From NCBI GenBank assembly GCA_027623095.1, contig JAQBVM010000020.1:1-39615 (forward strand): a stretch of 39,615 nucleotides of DNA. Direction: 5' to 3'. The translations under genes were made by a program, and so were the position numbers. Origin of the DNA: Verrucomicrobiota bacterium. Its GTDB lineage: Bacteria > Verrucomicrobiota > Verrucomicrobiia > Limisphaerales > SIBE01. This document shows positions 8,894 through 18,687 of the stretch, piece after piece. Every line of letters starts with the position of its first letter. Position 1 is the stretch's first letter. Below the pieces are notes generated by a model. The model made no database searches and was not told the origin of the DNA. It saw only the letters and a list, made by a program, of their open reading frames with translations.

Positions 8894-10249
8894 ATGAGGA
8901 CGGAGTTTCAAATGCGTATCTCATACAACTTTTCGGTGATCAGTGCCGCCTTTTTGATGGGGCTGACCCTGGTCAAGGCTGCCGAAACGCCACCTAGATT
9001 CGAGACTGCTCGGATTGCCCCTGGCGTGATTATGCCGGAGAAGCTTGGGAAAAAGTATTTCTCATATTTCTCAAGACATTCAGTCATCGCCGACGAACTG
9101 GAGAGACTGATTCCCACAAAGTTTTCCCTGATTCTGAATGGAATCGAATTGGCCCGAACCGAGGTCCAGTTCACCCAAGATGATCCTCCAACTCCCGAGC
9201 GTGACCAACTCGGACAAGTGTTTGTCAGGCACGAAGGAAAATGGGTCGTAATGTGGCTGCCAGTGGATGGGTATCATGGGCGCGTCGAGGTGCAACTGCG
9301 ACTGGACGACCGGCTGTCCAGACCCTACGAAATCGTCGTTTCTCAGGTTACTCGTTGGGCCATCGCTGGGATCACCCTGGCGGTCACGGCCGTCATTTTC
9401 GGAATCCCTCTTTGGATGATCGGCCGAATCAAAAGCGCTCATACGATCGGCAGCAGTTCCTGTTCATTGTGGACCGTTTTGCTTCTCGACCAGGAGACGG
9501 ACACCTACAGCTTGTCCAAATTCCAGTTTCTCGTTTGGACCTTGGTATCGCTTTTCGGTTATACCTTTCTGACCCTTTCCCGAAGTCTGGTGCACGGCAC
9601 TTTTGAAATGGCGAACCTTCCAGAGAATCTGGCGGGGCTTCTCGCAATTAGCGCCGGCACCGGCATTGTTGCGCCCGCGATTTCCGCGGTGAATGGATCC
9701 AAAGGTGCGGGACAAATCAATCCCAGTTTTGCCGATCTAGTGACCACCGGCGGGGTAGTGGTGGCGGAACGCTTTCAGTTTGCTGTTTGGACCCTCATGG
9801 GCAGTGCAACTTTTCTCTTCTTGGTCGTGGGTATCGACCCCCGATCGCTGAAGGATTTGCCGTCCATCCCAACGGGCTTTATGCAATTGATGGGGATTAG
9901 TTCCCTGGGATATCTCGGAGGAAAGCTCGCCCGAAAGCCCGGCCCAATCATTGATCAAATTGCTCCGGTTGCGCCGATTGGGCCCAAGCTCACGTTGACT
10001 ATCACGGGGCGAAAACTTTCAAAGACCGCTGGGTTCAAGATCGATGGCGCGGAAGTTCAGGCAGCCGTGCATAGTCATGCGGTCACGGGCACAGCTATAC
10101 CGGACGAACAATCCGTGCCGCCGGATTTGTTCAAAAGCCTGACACTCGACGTCCTTCAACCCACTGCGGACTGGCTTAAATCAGGAGATCACACGCTCAC
10201 GATCATCAATGCAGACGGACAAAGCGCTGAGTGGATGTTCAAGATATGA
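8894..10249 (+). CDS. Membrane protein with putative C-terminal IPT/TIG-like domain
   Basis: Signal/TM at N-term, several TMs, LLLDQETDTYSLSKFQFLVWTLVSLFGYTFLTLSRSLV; Ig-like C-term LTLTITGRKLSKTAGFKIDG...HTLTIINADGQSAEWMFKI. Confidence 0.75.
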   Translation: MRTEFQMRISYNFSVISAAFLMGLTLVKAAETPPRFETARIAPGVIMPEKLGKKYFSYFSRHSVIADELERLIPTKFSLILNGIELARTEVQFTQDDPPTPERDQLGQVFVRHEGKWVVMWLPVDGYHGRVEVQLRLDDRLSRPYEIVVSQVTRWAIAGITLAVTAVIFGIPLWMIGRIKSAHTIGSSSCSLWTVLLLDQETDTYSLSKFQFLVWTLVSLFGYTFLTLSRSLVHGTFEMANLPENLAGLLAISAGTGIVAPAISAVNGSKGAGQINPSFADLVTTGGVVVAERFQFAVWTLMGSATFLFLVVGIDPRSLKDLPSIPTGFMQLMGISSLGYLGGKLARKPGPIIDQIAPVAPIGPKLTLTITGRKLSKTAGFKIDGAEVQAAVHSHAVTGTAIPDEQSVPPDLFKSLTLDVLQPTADWLKSGDHTLTIINADGQSAEWMFKI

Positions 10250-10375
10250 GGTGCGGAGGCGGCGTCTCGCCCCGTTTTCCATTGCCCGCTTTGATTGTTG
10301 AGAAGAGATGATTACGCTGCTTCTGGGTGACTCCATTTACGTTCCAAATGAGCTGCAGGAGGCGCTTTCCGAAAC

Positions 10376-11728
10376 CTACCCGTGGATGCCGAATCCATCC
10401 CGGTATTTCTTGCGAATGAGCGTCTCGGCTTCTGGGGCGTTCGGAGCGCGGAGGTTGGCGGAATCCCATTCAACGCGCTTCTGCAGCCGCACCGCGAGAT
10501 TGCCCACCAAAAGGGCCTCGGTGAAAGGGCCCGAGTAGGCGAAGCCCGCTTTTGCATCCTCCGGCCGGTTGTCCTTGCATGCCTGGATCCACTCGGCGCG
10601 ATGGCCAATGGAACGTGCAATGGTTTTTGGGGGAAGTTGGAATTCCTTGCGGCGGCTGGCCGGAAAGAGCTTGGGCGCGCCGGACCATCCGCCGCATAGC
10701 ATTGTTCCTTTGTCGCCGATAAACAAAATGCCGTTATCAGACAGATCGATTTCGTCGGCGAGATCGGCGGGCTGTTTTGGCAGCTTGCCGCCATCGTACC
10801 AGAACATCTTCAACGCCGGATGCGGGCTTGGACGCACAAATTCGAACGTGATAATCTGCCAGGCAGGATACGATTCCGCACCGAGCCCCACGCATTGCGC
10901 CTCGGCTGCAACCGGTGCGTCAAGATCCAGTGCGTAGAAGGCGGGATCGAGATTATGCACAGCCATGTCACCCAGCGCGCCCGTTCCGAAATCAAACCAC
11001 GCGCGCCAGTCGTGCGGGTGATAGGCCCTGTGATACGGACGTCGCGGCGCGCCTCCAAGCCAGAGATCCCAATTCAAATCCGCAGGGATTGGCATCGGAT
11101 TAGCGGGCCGCTCCACAGGTTGCGGCCACCATTTGCCGGGACGATCACTCCAGCCGTGGACCTCGCGCACCCCGCCGATCGCGCCCGCTTGAATCCACTC
11201 GCGCGTCTGGCGCAACCCTTCGCCCGCGTGCCCGTTGTTCCCCATTTGCGTGACAAGGCCGGTTTCTTTGGCAACCTTCGCCATCACGCGTGCTTCCTCG
11301 ATGCTGTGGGCCATTGGTTTCTCCACATAGACATGCTTGCCCGCGCGCAACGCCGCCAGCGTGACGGGCGCGTGCATGTGATCGGGTGTGGCCACCATGA
11401 CCGCCTCGATGTCTTTCCGCTTCTCCAGCATCACGCGATAGTCCTTGAACCGTTCCGCTTTCGGGAAGGCCTTGAAAGTGTGCGCCGCCTTCGTCCAGTC
11501 CACGTCGCAGAGCACGGCGATGTTCTCGCTCTTCATCTCGTTCAGGTCGCCGCCTCCTTGGCCGCCAATACCAACTCCGGCAATATTCAACTTCTCGCTC
11601 GGCGGCGTCTGGCCTTGGCCCAGGACATGGCGCGGCACAATTTGAATTCCAACCGCCACAGTAGCGGCGGTCCGGAGGAAAGTTCTTCGTCTCATCATAG
11701 TCGGATCGCGGTTGATTATGAGCTCCAC
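10376..11728 (-). CDS. Gfo/Idh/MocA family oxidoreductase, Tat-type leader (start probably internal, MMRRRTFLRTAA)
   Basis: RRRTFLRTAATVAVG; GVGIGGQGGGDLNEM; VYVEKPMAHSIEEARVM. Confidence 0.92.
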   Translation of the reverse strand: MELIINRDPTMMRRRTFLRTAATVAVGIQIVPRHVLGQGQTPPSEKLNIAGVGIGGQGGGDLNEMKSENIAVLCDVDWTKAAHTFKAFPKAERFKDYRVMLEKRKDIEAVMVATPDHMHAPVTLAALRAGKHVYVEKPMAHSIEEARVMAKVAKETGLVTQMGNNGHAGEGLRQTREWIQAGAIGGVREVHGWSDRPGKWWPQPVERPANPMPIPADLNWDLWLGGAPRRPYHRAYHPHDWRAWFDFGTGALGDMAVHNLDPAFYALDLDAPVAAEAQCVGLGAESYPAWQIITFEFVRPSPHPALKMFWYDGGKLPKQPADLADEIDLSDNGILFIGDKGTMLCGGWSGAPKLFPASRRKEFQLPPKTIARSIGHRAEWIQACKDNRPEDAKAGFAYSGPFTEALLVGNLAVRLQKRVEWDSANLRAPNAPEAETLIRKKYRDGFGIHG

Positions 11729-11811
11729 TCTATCGGTTCGCCCGGGATTTGGCTCGAACTAAAATCTGCTTTTTTCGCTCTCTAACGTATAAGGCTTTTG
11801 GTATCGGCATC

Positions 11812-11970
11812 GACGAAGCCCCCCGTTTCGGGGTCGCCTCCATGACCTCCGCGACCTCCAGCCCTGCCGAACTCATCGCTGCCGCCAATGCCGCCGTGTA
11901 TCACTCCAAGGTGCAAGGCCGGAATCGCCTGACTCACGCCAGCACTCTGGAAGTGACCGGCAAACACTGA
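11812..11970 (+). pseudogene. Diguanylate cyclase (GGDEF) C-terminal remnant
   Basis: FGVASMTSATSSPAELIAAANAAVYHSKVQGRNRLTHAS matches the end of GGDEF domains; no GGDEF core upstream. Confidence 0.75.
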
Positions 11971-12212
11971 AATCCGCGAGAGCGCGCTCGATCAGTTCAA
12001 TCTTGCCAAAGATCGGGGACGCTACTATGCTCCTTCCCGATTCAAAAGCAGCGGAATCCTTTCAATTTGGATAAGGGCTCATTGCATGCCTGGGTGTCAA
12101 TAGCCAGGCAAGTGGGCGTGAATAAACCTTGGGTGATCAAAACAACATCGAGACACGATTCCCGTTTTCCCGAACAACGGAGTCGCCGTCTCAATCCACA
12201 GGCGTGCTTCAT

Positions 12213-14243
12213 ATGGCTATTCGTAATTCGCCACCGGCCGGAATTACATTCCTGCTGATTCTTATCAGCCTTCAGTTCCACACCGCATCCTCACAGGCGG
12301 ATGACCTCGTCCCAAGGCAGCCAGAAACCTCCCGACTCGCGGATCTAAGCCTTTCCGACCTGCTTCAGTTAACCATCACCTCTGTCTCTAAAAAGGAGGA
12401 AAACGCTTCGGAAGCGCCGGCCTCGGTTTACGTGTTGACGCAGGAGGACATTCATCGCGGTGGGCTATTAAGCGTTCCCGAGGCTTTGCGAATGGTCCCC
12501 GGGATGGATGTCGCGCGGATCAACGCAAATCAATGGGCCATCAGCGCCCGTGGATTCAACAGTCGTTACGCGAACAAGCTGCTGGTCCTGATGGACGGTC
12601 GAAGCGTTTATACGCCCCTTTTTGGCGGCGTTCGATGGGATATTCAAGATCCCTTGCTGGAAGATCTCGACCGGATTGAAATCATTCGCGGGCCTGGCGC
12701 AACGCTATGGGGCGCCGACGCGGTCAACGGAGTGATAAATATCATAAGCAAAAACGCGAGTGACACCCAGGGCGCCTTGATCAGCGGCGGCGGCGGTTCG
12801 GAGGACCGGGGATTCGGGGCCGTCCGCTATGGAGGCAAGATCAATGACCAAACTTACTACCGGGTCTATGGCAAGTATTTCGACACGGACGATACAGTCG
12901 ATGCCGCCGGGCAGGACTCATACGATGCATGGAATCTTTTTCGCACCGGCTTCCGACTGGATTGGAAACCGTCATCGGAAAACAGCGTCACCTTGCTTGG
13001 CGACTATTATTCAGGCACCACCCACGAATCGACGCCGACAAATTTCGTCGCTCTTTCGATGCTGCCGTTTTTTCAGAACGATCTGACTGGCGGGAATATT
13101 CTGGGACGTTGGAAACACAGCTTTTCGGACGCATCCGAACTCACGTACCAGATGTATTACGACCACGCCGAGCGGCGGAGTTCAGCTTTTTCGGAAACTA
13201 TCGATACGTTTGACATTGACGCCCATCATCAATTCGAACTTGGCGAACGCAACGAGGTAACGTGGGGCTTGGGATATCGCTTGATCCACGATGACCTAAT
13301 GGCCGGCTCCTTTTCCACGTATGATCCGGACAGCGCGGATCGGACCGTCTTCAGCGCCTTCGCCCAGGATGAGATCAGTATCGTGCCGGATCGACTGCGG
13401 CTGAGCCTTGGTTCGAAGTTCGAGCACAACCAATACAGCGGTCTCGAAATCCAACCGGCGGCGCGGATCGCGTTCACGCCGCGGCCAAAGCACACTTTTT
13501 GGTCCGCGATCTCCCGTGCCGTAAGAACGCCGTCCAGGTTCGAGAACGACGCGCGACAGACCATCCTCTTTTTTCCCGGCGCCGATGTCTCCACGCGGTT
13601 GGATTTGGTTTACAATCGGGAATTGCGGCCCGAGGAGTTGCTCGCCTACGAAGTCGGATATCGAGTGATGCCGCGGCCTGATGTGTCGCTGGACCTTGCC
13701 CTGTTTTACAATGTTTACAACAATCTGGGCACCTTCGAACCGCTTCCCGCTTCGTCACTCTCGGGATCGCGACCGCCCGTGTTGATCATTCCACTTCAGT
13801 TTGACAATGGGATGAATGGCGAAACCTTCGGAGCCGAGGTGTCGGCAAAATGGCAAATCACCGATCATTGGAGAACCAGCGCTGGCTACACGTGGCTGAA
13901 GATGCAGTTGCACCTCGATCCATCGAGCCTCGACACCACTTCGGAACTGGCCGAGGGCGATTCTCCTCAACATCAATTCCAGGTTCGGTCGCTGCTCGAT
14001 CTTCCGTGGAATCTGCAGTTTGACACGGCGGTTTACTACGTCGATCGGCTGGCGCGACAGGGGGTCGCCGGATACACCCGTCTCGACGCGCGAGTCGGAT
14101 GGCGCCCTGTCAAGAATCTGGATGTGAGCGTCGGAATGCAGAATTTGCTCGACGACCGCCATTCGGAATTCGGCCAACTTCAAGGTGTGGCTTCGACAGA
14201 AATCCAACGCAGTTTTTATGGAAAGGTGACCTGGCGCTATTAG
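12213..14243 (+). CDS. TonB-dependent outer membrane receptor (start assigned at MAIRNS; ORF opens at 12129)
   Basis: Plug: VYVLTQEDIHRGGLLSVPEALRMVPGMDVARI...GPGATLWGADAVNGVINIISKNA; barrel to ...FYGKVTWRY. Confidence 0.95.
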   Translation: MAIRNSPPAGITFLLILISLQFHTASSQADDLVPRQPETSRLADLSLSDLLQLTITSVSKKEENASEAPASVYVLTQEDIHRGGLLSVPEALRMVPGMDVARINANQWAISARGFNSRYANKLLVLMDGRSVYTPLFGGVRWDIQDPLLEDLDRIEIIRGPGATLWGADAVNGVINIISKNASDTQGALISGGGGSEDRGFGAVRYGGKINDQTYYRVYGKYFDTDDTVDAAGQDSYDAWNLFRTGFRLDWKPSSENSVTLLGDYYSGTTHESTPTNFVALSMLPFFQNDLTGGNILGRWKHSFSDASELTYQMYYDHAERRSSAFSETIDTFDIDAHHQFELGERNEVTWGLGYRLIHDDLMAGSFSTYDPDSADRTVFSAFAQDEISIVPDRLRLSLGSKFEHNQYSGLEIQPAARIAFTPRPKHTFWSAISRAVRTPSRFENDARQTILFFPGADVSTRLDLVYNRELRPEELLAYEVGYRVMPRPDVSLDLALFYNVYNNLGTFEPLPASSLSGSRPPVLIIPLQFDNGMNGETFGAEVSAKWQITDHWRTSAGYTWLKMQLHLDPSSLDTTSELAEGDSPQHQFQVRSLLDLPWNLQFDTAVYYVDRLARQGVAGYTRLDARVGWRPVKNLDVSVGMQNLLDDRHSEFGQLQGVASTEIQRSFYGKVTWRY

Positions 14244-14283
14244 GGTCAGAGCCGCGCTAGAATCATTGCCGCCGAATCAAGAC

Positions 14284-14865
14284 ATGAAAGGCCGGAAACC
14301 CATGGAAACCGTTTGGAGCGTTTTTTATTGCGTTTGCCTGTTTTTTTCATGTGCCACGACGCAGGGTGCCGAACGGATCTCCGCGACCGAGTATCAAGCA
14401 AAAGCCGCCTTTCTGTATCAATTGGCGAAGTTCGTCGAGTGGCCAGTGGCGACTTTCTTGGACGCGGACTCGCCAATCACGATTGGCATTTTCGGAACGG
14501 ATCCGTTCGGATCCGATTTGGAGACCGTGATTGGGGAGCGGACCGCCAAACGTCGGCGGTTTCGGATTAAGCGGTTCTCCGAACCGCGGGAGGCGAAAGG
14601 CTGCCAGATTCTCTTTATTCCAGCCGGGGAAGAACGCCGCTGGAACGAAGTTCTCCAGGAAATCGCGGCGCTCAGCGTATTGACGGTCGGGGAAACCTCC
14701 CGCTTTGTCAGCGCCGGCGGGATCATTGGCCTGATTCCCGCGAAGAACCGCCTTAGCATTACGGTGAATCTCCAATCCGCCGAACGCGCTCATCTGATTC
14801 TGAGTTCCCAACTGTTGGGCGTTTCCAAGGTTCGCGAAACCCGGCAAGCCGGGGAGAAAAACTGA
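14284..14865 (+). CDS. YfiR family (DUF4154) protein
   Basis: EYQAKAAFLYQLAKFVEWP...ITIGIFGTDPFG...CQILFIPAGEE...VLTVGETSRFVSAGGIIGLI. Confidence 0.92.
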   Translation: MKGRKPMETVWSVFYCVCLFFSCATTQGAERISATEYQAKAAFLYQLAKFVEWPVATFLDADSPITIGIFGTDPFGSDLETVIGERTAKRRRFRIKRFSEPREAKGCQILFIPAGEERRWNEVLQEIAALSVLTVGETSRFVSAGGIIGLIPAKNRLSITVNLQSAERAHLILSSQLLGVSKVRETRQAGEKN

Positions 14866-14866
14866 A

Positions 14867-16891
14867 ATGCAATTGGGCCGCGCCATTCCGCTCGATCGAA
14901 AGTTGATGTTGGTCATCATGGCGACCACCGGCGCGGCTCTTCTGCTCGCCTGCGCTGGCTTTGTCGGTTACGAGATTCTTGATGCGCGGCGCACATTTCC
15001 CTCGAGGTTGACCGCTTTGGCGGAGATGATTGGAACCAACTCAAAGGGCGCCATCTCTTTCAATGATCGCGCCCAGGCGGAGGAGACGCTGGCAACGCTG
15101 CGGGCACAGGCGCAAATTGTCGCGGCGTGCGTCTATTTGCCAACCGGCGAGGTATTCGCAAAGTATCCCAATGCCGGGCTTGCCTCGGAGTTTTCGCCTC
15201 CGAAAATGGAAGCGGACGGCTATCATTTTCAGGACCATCGATTGGCACTGTTTCATCAAATTCTTTTTGACGGGGAATGGATCGCCACGGTTTATATCGA
15301 GTCAGATTTGGCGTTGATGTATGAGCGCATGCGGCGTTATGGGGCGATCGCATCGATCGTATTGCTGACTTCCCTGCTCTTCGCGCTCATTCTTTCCATC
15401 CGGCTTCGCCGCATTATCTCCGAGCCCATCCTCCGGCTGGCGCTGACCGCTCAAAGCGTTGCCACCGACAAAGACTATTCCGTTCGTGCTACCGGGGAGA
15501 ATGAGGATGAACTCGGCAGGCTGATCAAAGGTTTCAACGAAATGCTGCTTCAAATCCAGGTGCGGGACGACGCCCTTCGACAAGCCCATGACGACTTGGA
15601 AAAGCGCGTCAATGAACGGACAACCGCCCTTTCCCAGGCGAACAAACAACTGGAGAGGGAAGTCGAAGAGCGAAAAATCGCCCAGGAAAAACACCGTCTT
15701 CTTGAGGACCAACTGCGCCAATCTCAAAAAATGGAGGCCGTTGGAACATTGGCGGCGGGGGTGGCGCACGATTTCAACAATCTCTTGACCATCATTCTAG
15801 GATTCAACGATCTGGCCCTCAGGGACAATCGGCTTCATCCGGAAATTGGGAAAGCCCTGAACAAAATATCCGCAGCCGCCGAGCGCGCCACCACATTGAC
15901 GCGGCAACTCCTGACCTTCGGACGCAAGCAAGTCATGCAGTTGAAATTTCTCAATCTGAACGACGTCGTTACCCAGGTCATGCGAATGCTTGTGAGAATG
16001 ATCGAGGAGAACATCTCTGTGGAGTACAACCACGCACTCCGGCTTCCCAGGATCCGGGCGGACGCCGGAATGATGGATCAGTTGATCGCAAATCTTGTGG
16101 TGAATGCCCGGGACGCCATGCCTGGTGGCGGGCGTTTGACCATTAGTACGCAATCTATCGAGATTTCCCAGGATTACGCGGATACAAACCCGGAGGCCGT
16201 CACCGGGAATTTCGTCCGCCTGTCCGTTTCCGATACCGGCTGCGGAATGGAACCTCAAACAATCGAGAGAATCTTCGAACCGTTTTTCACAACCAAGGAA
16301 GTTGGAAAGGGTACCGGCTTGGGCCTGGCGACCGTGTATGGCATTGTCAAGCAACACCATGGCTGGATTGAGGTGTCCAGCCAACCCGAACTTGGATCGA
16401 CATTTCAGATTTACTTTCCCGCGCTTGCGGAAACTTTGAGCGACGTGCCCGACGTCAGCGTCATTGATCCGGAGATTTCTGGCGGAACAGAAACTATTCT
16501 GATTGTCGAAGACGAAACCGCCCTTCGGCAACTCGCTCGGACCATTCTTGAAAACTACGGCTATACGGTCTTGGAGGCGGAAAACGCGGCCGACGCATTG
16601 GCGCTTTGGCGGAAACACCGGCAGAACGTGCACTTGGTTCTCACGGATATCATTATGCCTGGGACAATGAACGGACTCGAATTGGCGTCCCAATTGCGTG
16701 AGGAAAAGGACTCTCTTCACGTAATCTGCACCAGCGGTTACGGTCTGGAAGTCGTGGGTCCCGACATCGGAAGCGTTGACGGTTTGAACTTCCTGTCCAA
16801 ACCCTACACTCCAGCGACATTGGCACGTGCCGTCCGTTGTTCGTTGGATGGGGAGCCATTTGAAATCCTAACTCAAATCTCGAAATCGTGA
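14867..16891 (+). CDS. Hybrid sensor histidine kinase (CHASE8-like sensor, HAMP, HisKA, HATPase, REC)
   Basis: GTLAAGVAHDFNNLLTIILG; NLVVNARDAMPGGGRL; GTGLGLATVYGIVKQHHGWIEVSS; ILIVEDETALRQL...LVLTDIIMPG. Confidence 0.95.
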   Translation: MQLGRAIPLDRKLMLVIMATTGAALLLACAGFVGYEILDARRTFPSRLTALAEMIGTNSKGAISFNDRAQAEETLATLRAQAQIVAACVYLPTGEVFAKYPNAGLASEFSPPKMEADGYHFQDHRLALFHQILFDGEWIATVYIESDLALMYERMRRYGAIASIVLLTSLLFALILSIRLRRIISEPILRLALTAQSVATDKDYSVRATGENEDELGRLIKGFNEMLLQIQVRDDALRQAHDDLEKRVNERTTALSQANKQLEREVEERKIAQEKHRLLEDQLRQSQKMEAVGTLAAGVAHDFNNLLTIILGFNDLALRDNRLHPEIGKALNKISAAAERATTLTRQLLTFGRKQVMQLKFLNLNDVVTQVMRMLVRMIEENISVEYNHALRLPRIRADAGMMDQLIANLVVNARDAMPGGGRLTISTQSIEISQDYADTNPEAVTGNFVRLSVSDTGCGMEPQTIERIFEPFFTTKEVGKGTGLGLATVYGIVKQHHGWIEVSSQPELGSTFQIYFPALAETLSDVPDVSVIDPEISGGTETILIVEDETALRQLARTILENYGYTVLEAENAADALALWRKHRQNVHLVLTDIIMPGTMNGLELASQLREEKDSLHVICTSGYGLEVVGPDIGSVDGLNFLSKPYTPATLARAVRCSLDGEPFEILTQISKS

Positions 16892-16900
16892 CATCACCGA

Positions 16901-17194
16901 TTACAGCCAGTTTTGGTGTCGCCCAGCCGCATCCGCTATCTCCACATCGCCTTGCAGACGGCCCGAATTGTCGCGAGTCGCTTTCAGTTGGATCCAACTG
17001 GATTCTCCGTTTTCGTAATCCCAGGTTCCTCCATCACCATCGTAAAGAGAAAATGCGCCTTCGGGATGACCGGAATGGCGGATTTCCAACAGCAGTATTT
17101 CATCCGGCTTCGGTGTTTGGCGCCGTGCCGGCATTGATGGATTGAGGGAAACATTAGTTGGACCTCTCGAATCTCCATAATCGAATCATTTTGC
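16901..17194 (-). pseudogene. C-terminal fragment resembling GH31 (DUF5110-like) glycosidase
   Basis: Open minus frame FDYGDSRGPTNVSLNPSMPARRQ...EGAFSLYDGDGGTWDYENGESSWIQLKATRDN; no catalytic part. Confidence 0.5.
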
Positions 17195-17216
17195 CTAAAT
17201 GGTTTTGCTACAGATC

Positions 17217-17330
17217 TCAAGCGGTCGGCGCGCGACTGAGCAAAGCTTCTGCGTGATTGAGCGCTTCCTGGGAGACGCCGCCCAGCATTCGGGCGAGTTC
17301 GGCAATGCGATCGGCTCCCTCCAGCAATCG
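17217..17330 (-). pseudogene. Fragment resembling RecN C-terminus
   Basis: ADRIAELARMLGGVSQEALNHAEALLSRA; nothing RecN-like upstream in frame. Confidence 0.45.
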
Positions 17331-17623
17331 TATATCCGCTACATCCTTCGACGGTGCGAGCCCTTCAACGCTATCAGCGTATTCGGCGCTCGCATTATCC
17401 CATGGCCACCCATTTCTTTGTCGGACCTTTCGGAAGGCCCCTTGAGGCCGCGACCGCTGGATTGACGTTTCGGCGCTTGGTGCGAGGGCTTCCAAGCAAT
17501 GGCGCGGGTCGGATCGGGCGTGCTTTCGACGTTGCGGTGTTAATTTGGACGTTTACAGTGCGTGCCAGAGCGCTCAGTCGGCGGTGGTCGCTCACCCGAA
17601 GCGTTCTGCCAGAGGAATGAAAG

Positions 17624-17974
17624 ATGACAGTCGGACGAAATGATCCGTGCCCGTGCGGCAGCGGAAAGAAATTCAAAAAGTGTTGTGCCGCCAAAGGGGA
17701 AACGGCGACGACCGGCCTCACGGCGGCCATCCGGATGAAAGGCGGAGTCTCCTTTGATCCCGCCGCCAACGCGTACCGTGCCATCGTTCATTCCTGGGAC
17801 AATGCCGAATGCATCGGGGAACCACAGGAATGGCAGTCGGCCGAGACGTTCGCGTCTGAAGACGCTGCCATGACTTTTTACAAGGCCAGCATCCGACCAG
17901 GGCTTGAACGCCTCATGTCGGAGGCGTCTCGCAAGGTGAAAGACGGCACCTTCATGCACCGGCGATTGGAATGA
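17624..17974 (+). CDS. SEC-C motif-containing protein
   Basis: [25 protein letters not shown]. Confidence 0.88.
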   Translation: MTVGRNDPCPCGSGKKFKKCCAAKGETATTGLTAAIRMKGGVSFDPAANAYRAIVHSWDNAECIGEPQEWQSAETFASEDAAMTFYKASIRPGLERLMSEASRKVKDGTFMHRRLE

Positions 17975-18183
17975 GGTCGGAAAAGGCAATCAGAGGCATT
18001 GCGTCAGGTTGCTGGATATCGTTGCCCATTGCCCCGCGCCGAATCCACAGCCTGATCATTCTGCGAGCGTGTATGTTCTGCCATATGCCGCTAGCCACAC
18101 ATGCGATGATGCCAATATCCTCGAACAGTAACGGATAGTTTGAAACTTTCGGATTACGGTTCGTAAGTCCTTGCGTATGAAAA

Positions 18184-18272
18184 TGGCGGAGAGAGAGGGA
18201 TTCGAACCCTCGGTACTTTTTACATACGCACGCTTTCCAGGCGTGTGCCTTAAACCACTCAGCCATCTCTCC
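18184..18272 (-). tRNA. tRNA-Ser(GGA), CCA encoded
   Basis: Minus strand GGAGAGATGGCTGAGTGGTTTAAGGCACACGCCTGGAAAGCGTGCG...GGTTCGAATCCCTCTCTCTCCGCCA; acceptor GGAGAGA/TCTCTCC, anticodon GGA, long variable arm, G discriminator. Confidence 0.95.
18231..18271. repeat. Candidate att repeat, left copy (inside intact tRNA-Ser)
   Basis: 41 bp identical to 21857-21897. Confidence 0.85.
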
Positions 18273-18288
18273 AACAGTTGGAAATCAG

Positions 18289-18687
18289 ATGCTTACGCTA
18301 ACAACGTCGGTTTGGACTTTACAATCTGATACTGACTGCGTGAAGGACCACTTGTCAGCGTCAGAAAAGCTCTGGCTGAAGACACCAGTTCCAAACTTGG
18401 TTCGCTACGGAACATCCGGGACCTATTTCGCACGGGTTCGCGTCAGGGGCAAGCTCATTCGGCGATCCCTCAAGACCCGTTCCATCACGACCGCCAAGCT
18501 CCGGCTGATTGATTTGGAAAAGGCGGAACGCCAAACCGCCGAGAATGCTATGGACCGCGCCAATGGAAAGATGACTGTTGGGGATGCCCTCGCAATTGTT
18601 CGACAGCGATTCCACGGCGACGCGTCTCTGAAGCCACGCACCAAAGCCCATCGCGAAGAGAGAATTGAGAATGGTCTCGCAATTTGA
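18289..18687 (+). pseudogene. Tyrosine recombinase/phage integrase N-terminal fragment, catalytic domain missing
   Basis: LWLKTPVPNLVRYGTSGTYFARVRVRGKLIRRSLKTRSITTAKLRLIDLEKAERQ...LKPRTKAHREERI then stop; starts 16 bp from tRNA. Confidence 0.75.

Noticed and set aside
10820-11785. 321-aa ORF on + strand
   Set aside because: Shadow of the Gfo/Idh/MocA oxidoreductase on the other strand.
12042-12212. Cobalamin riboswitch upstream of the TonB receptor
   Set aside because: Only a small GCCTGG...CCAGGC hairpin is visible; no recognisable B12-box consensus.
15797-16720. 307-aa antisense ORF
   Set aside because: Shadow of the histidine kinase gene, which has unambiguous HisKA/HATPase/REC motifs.
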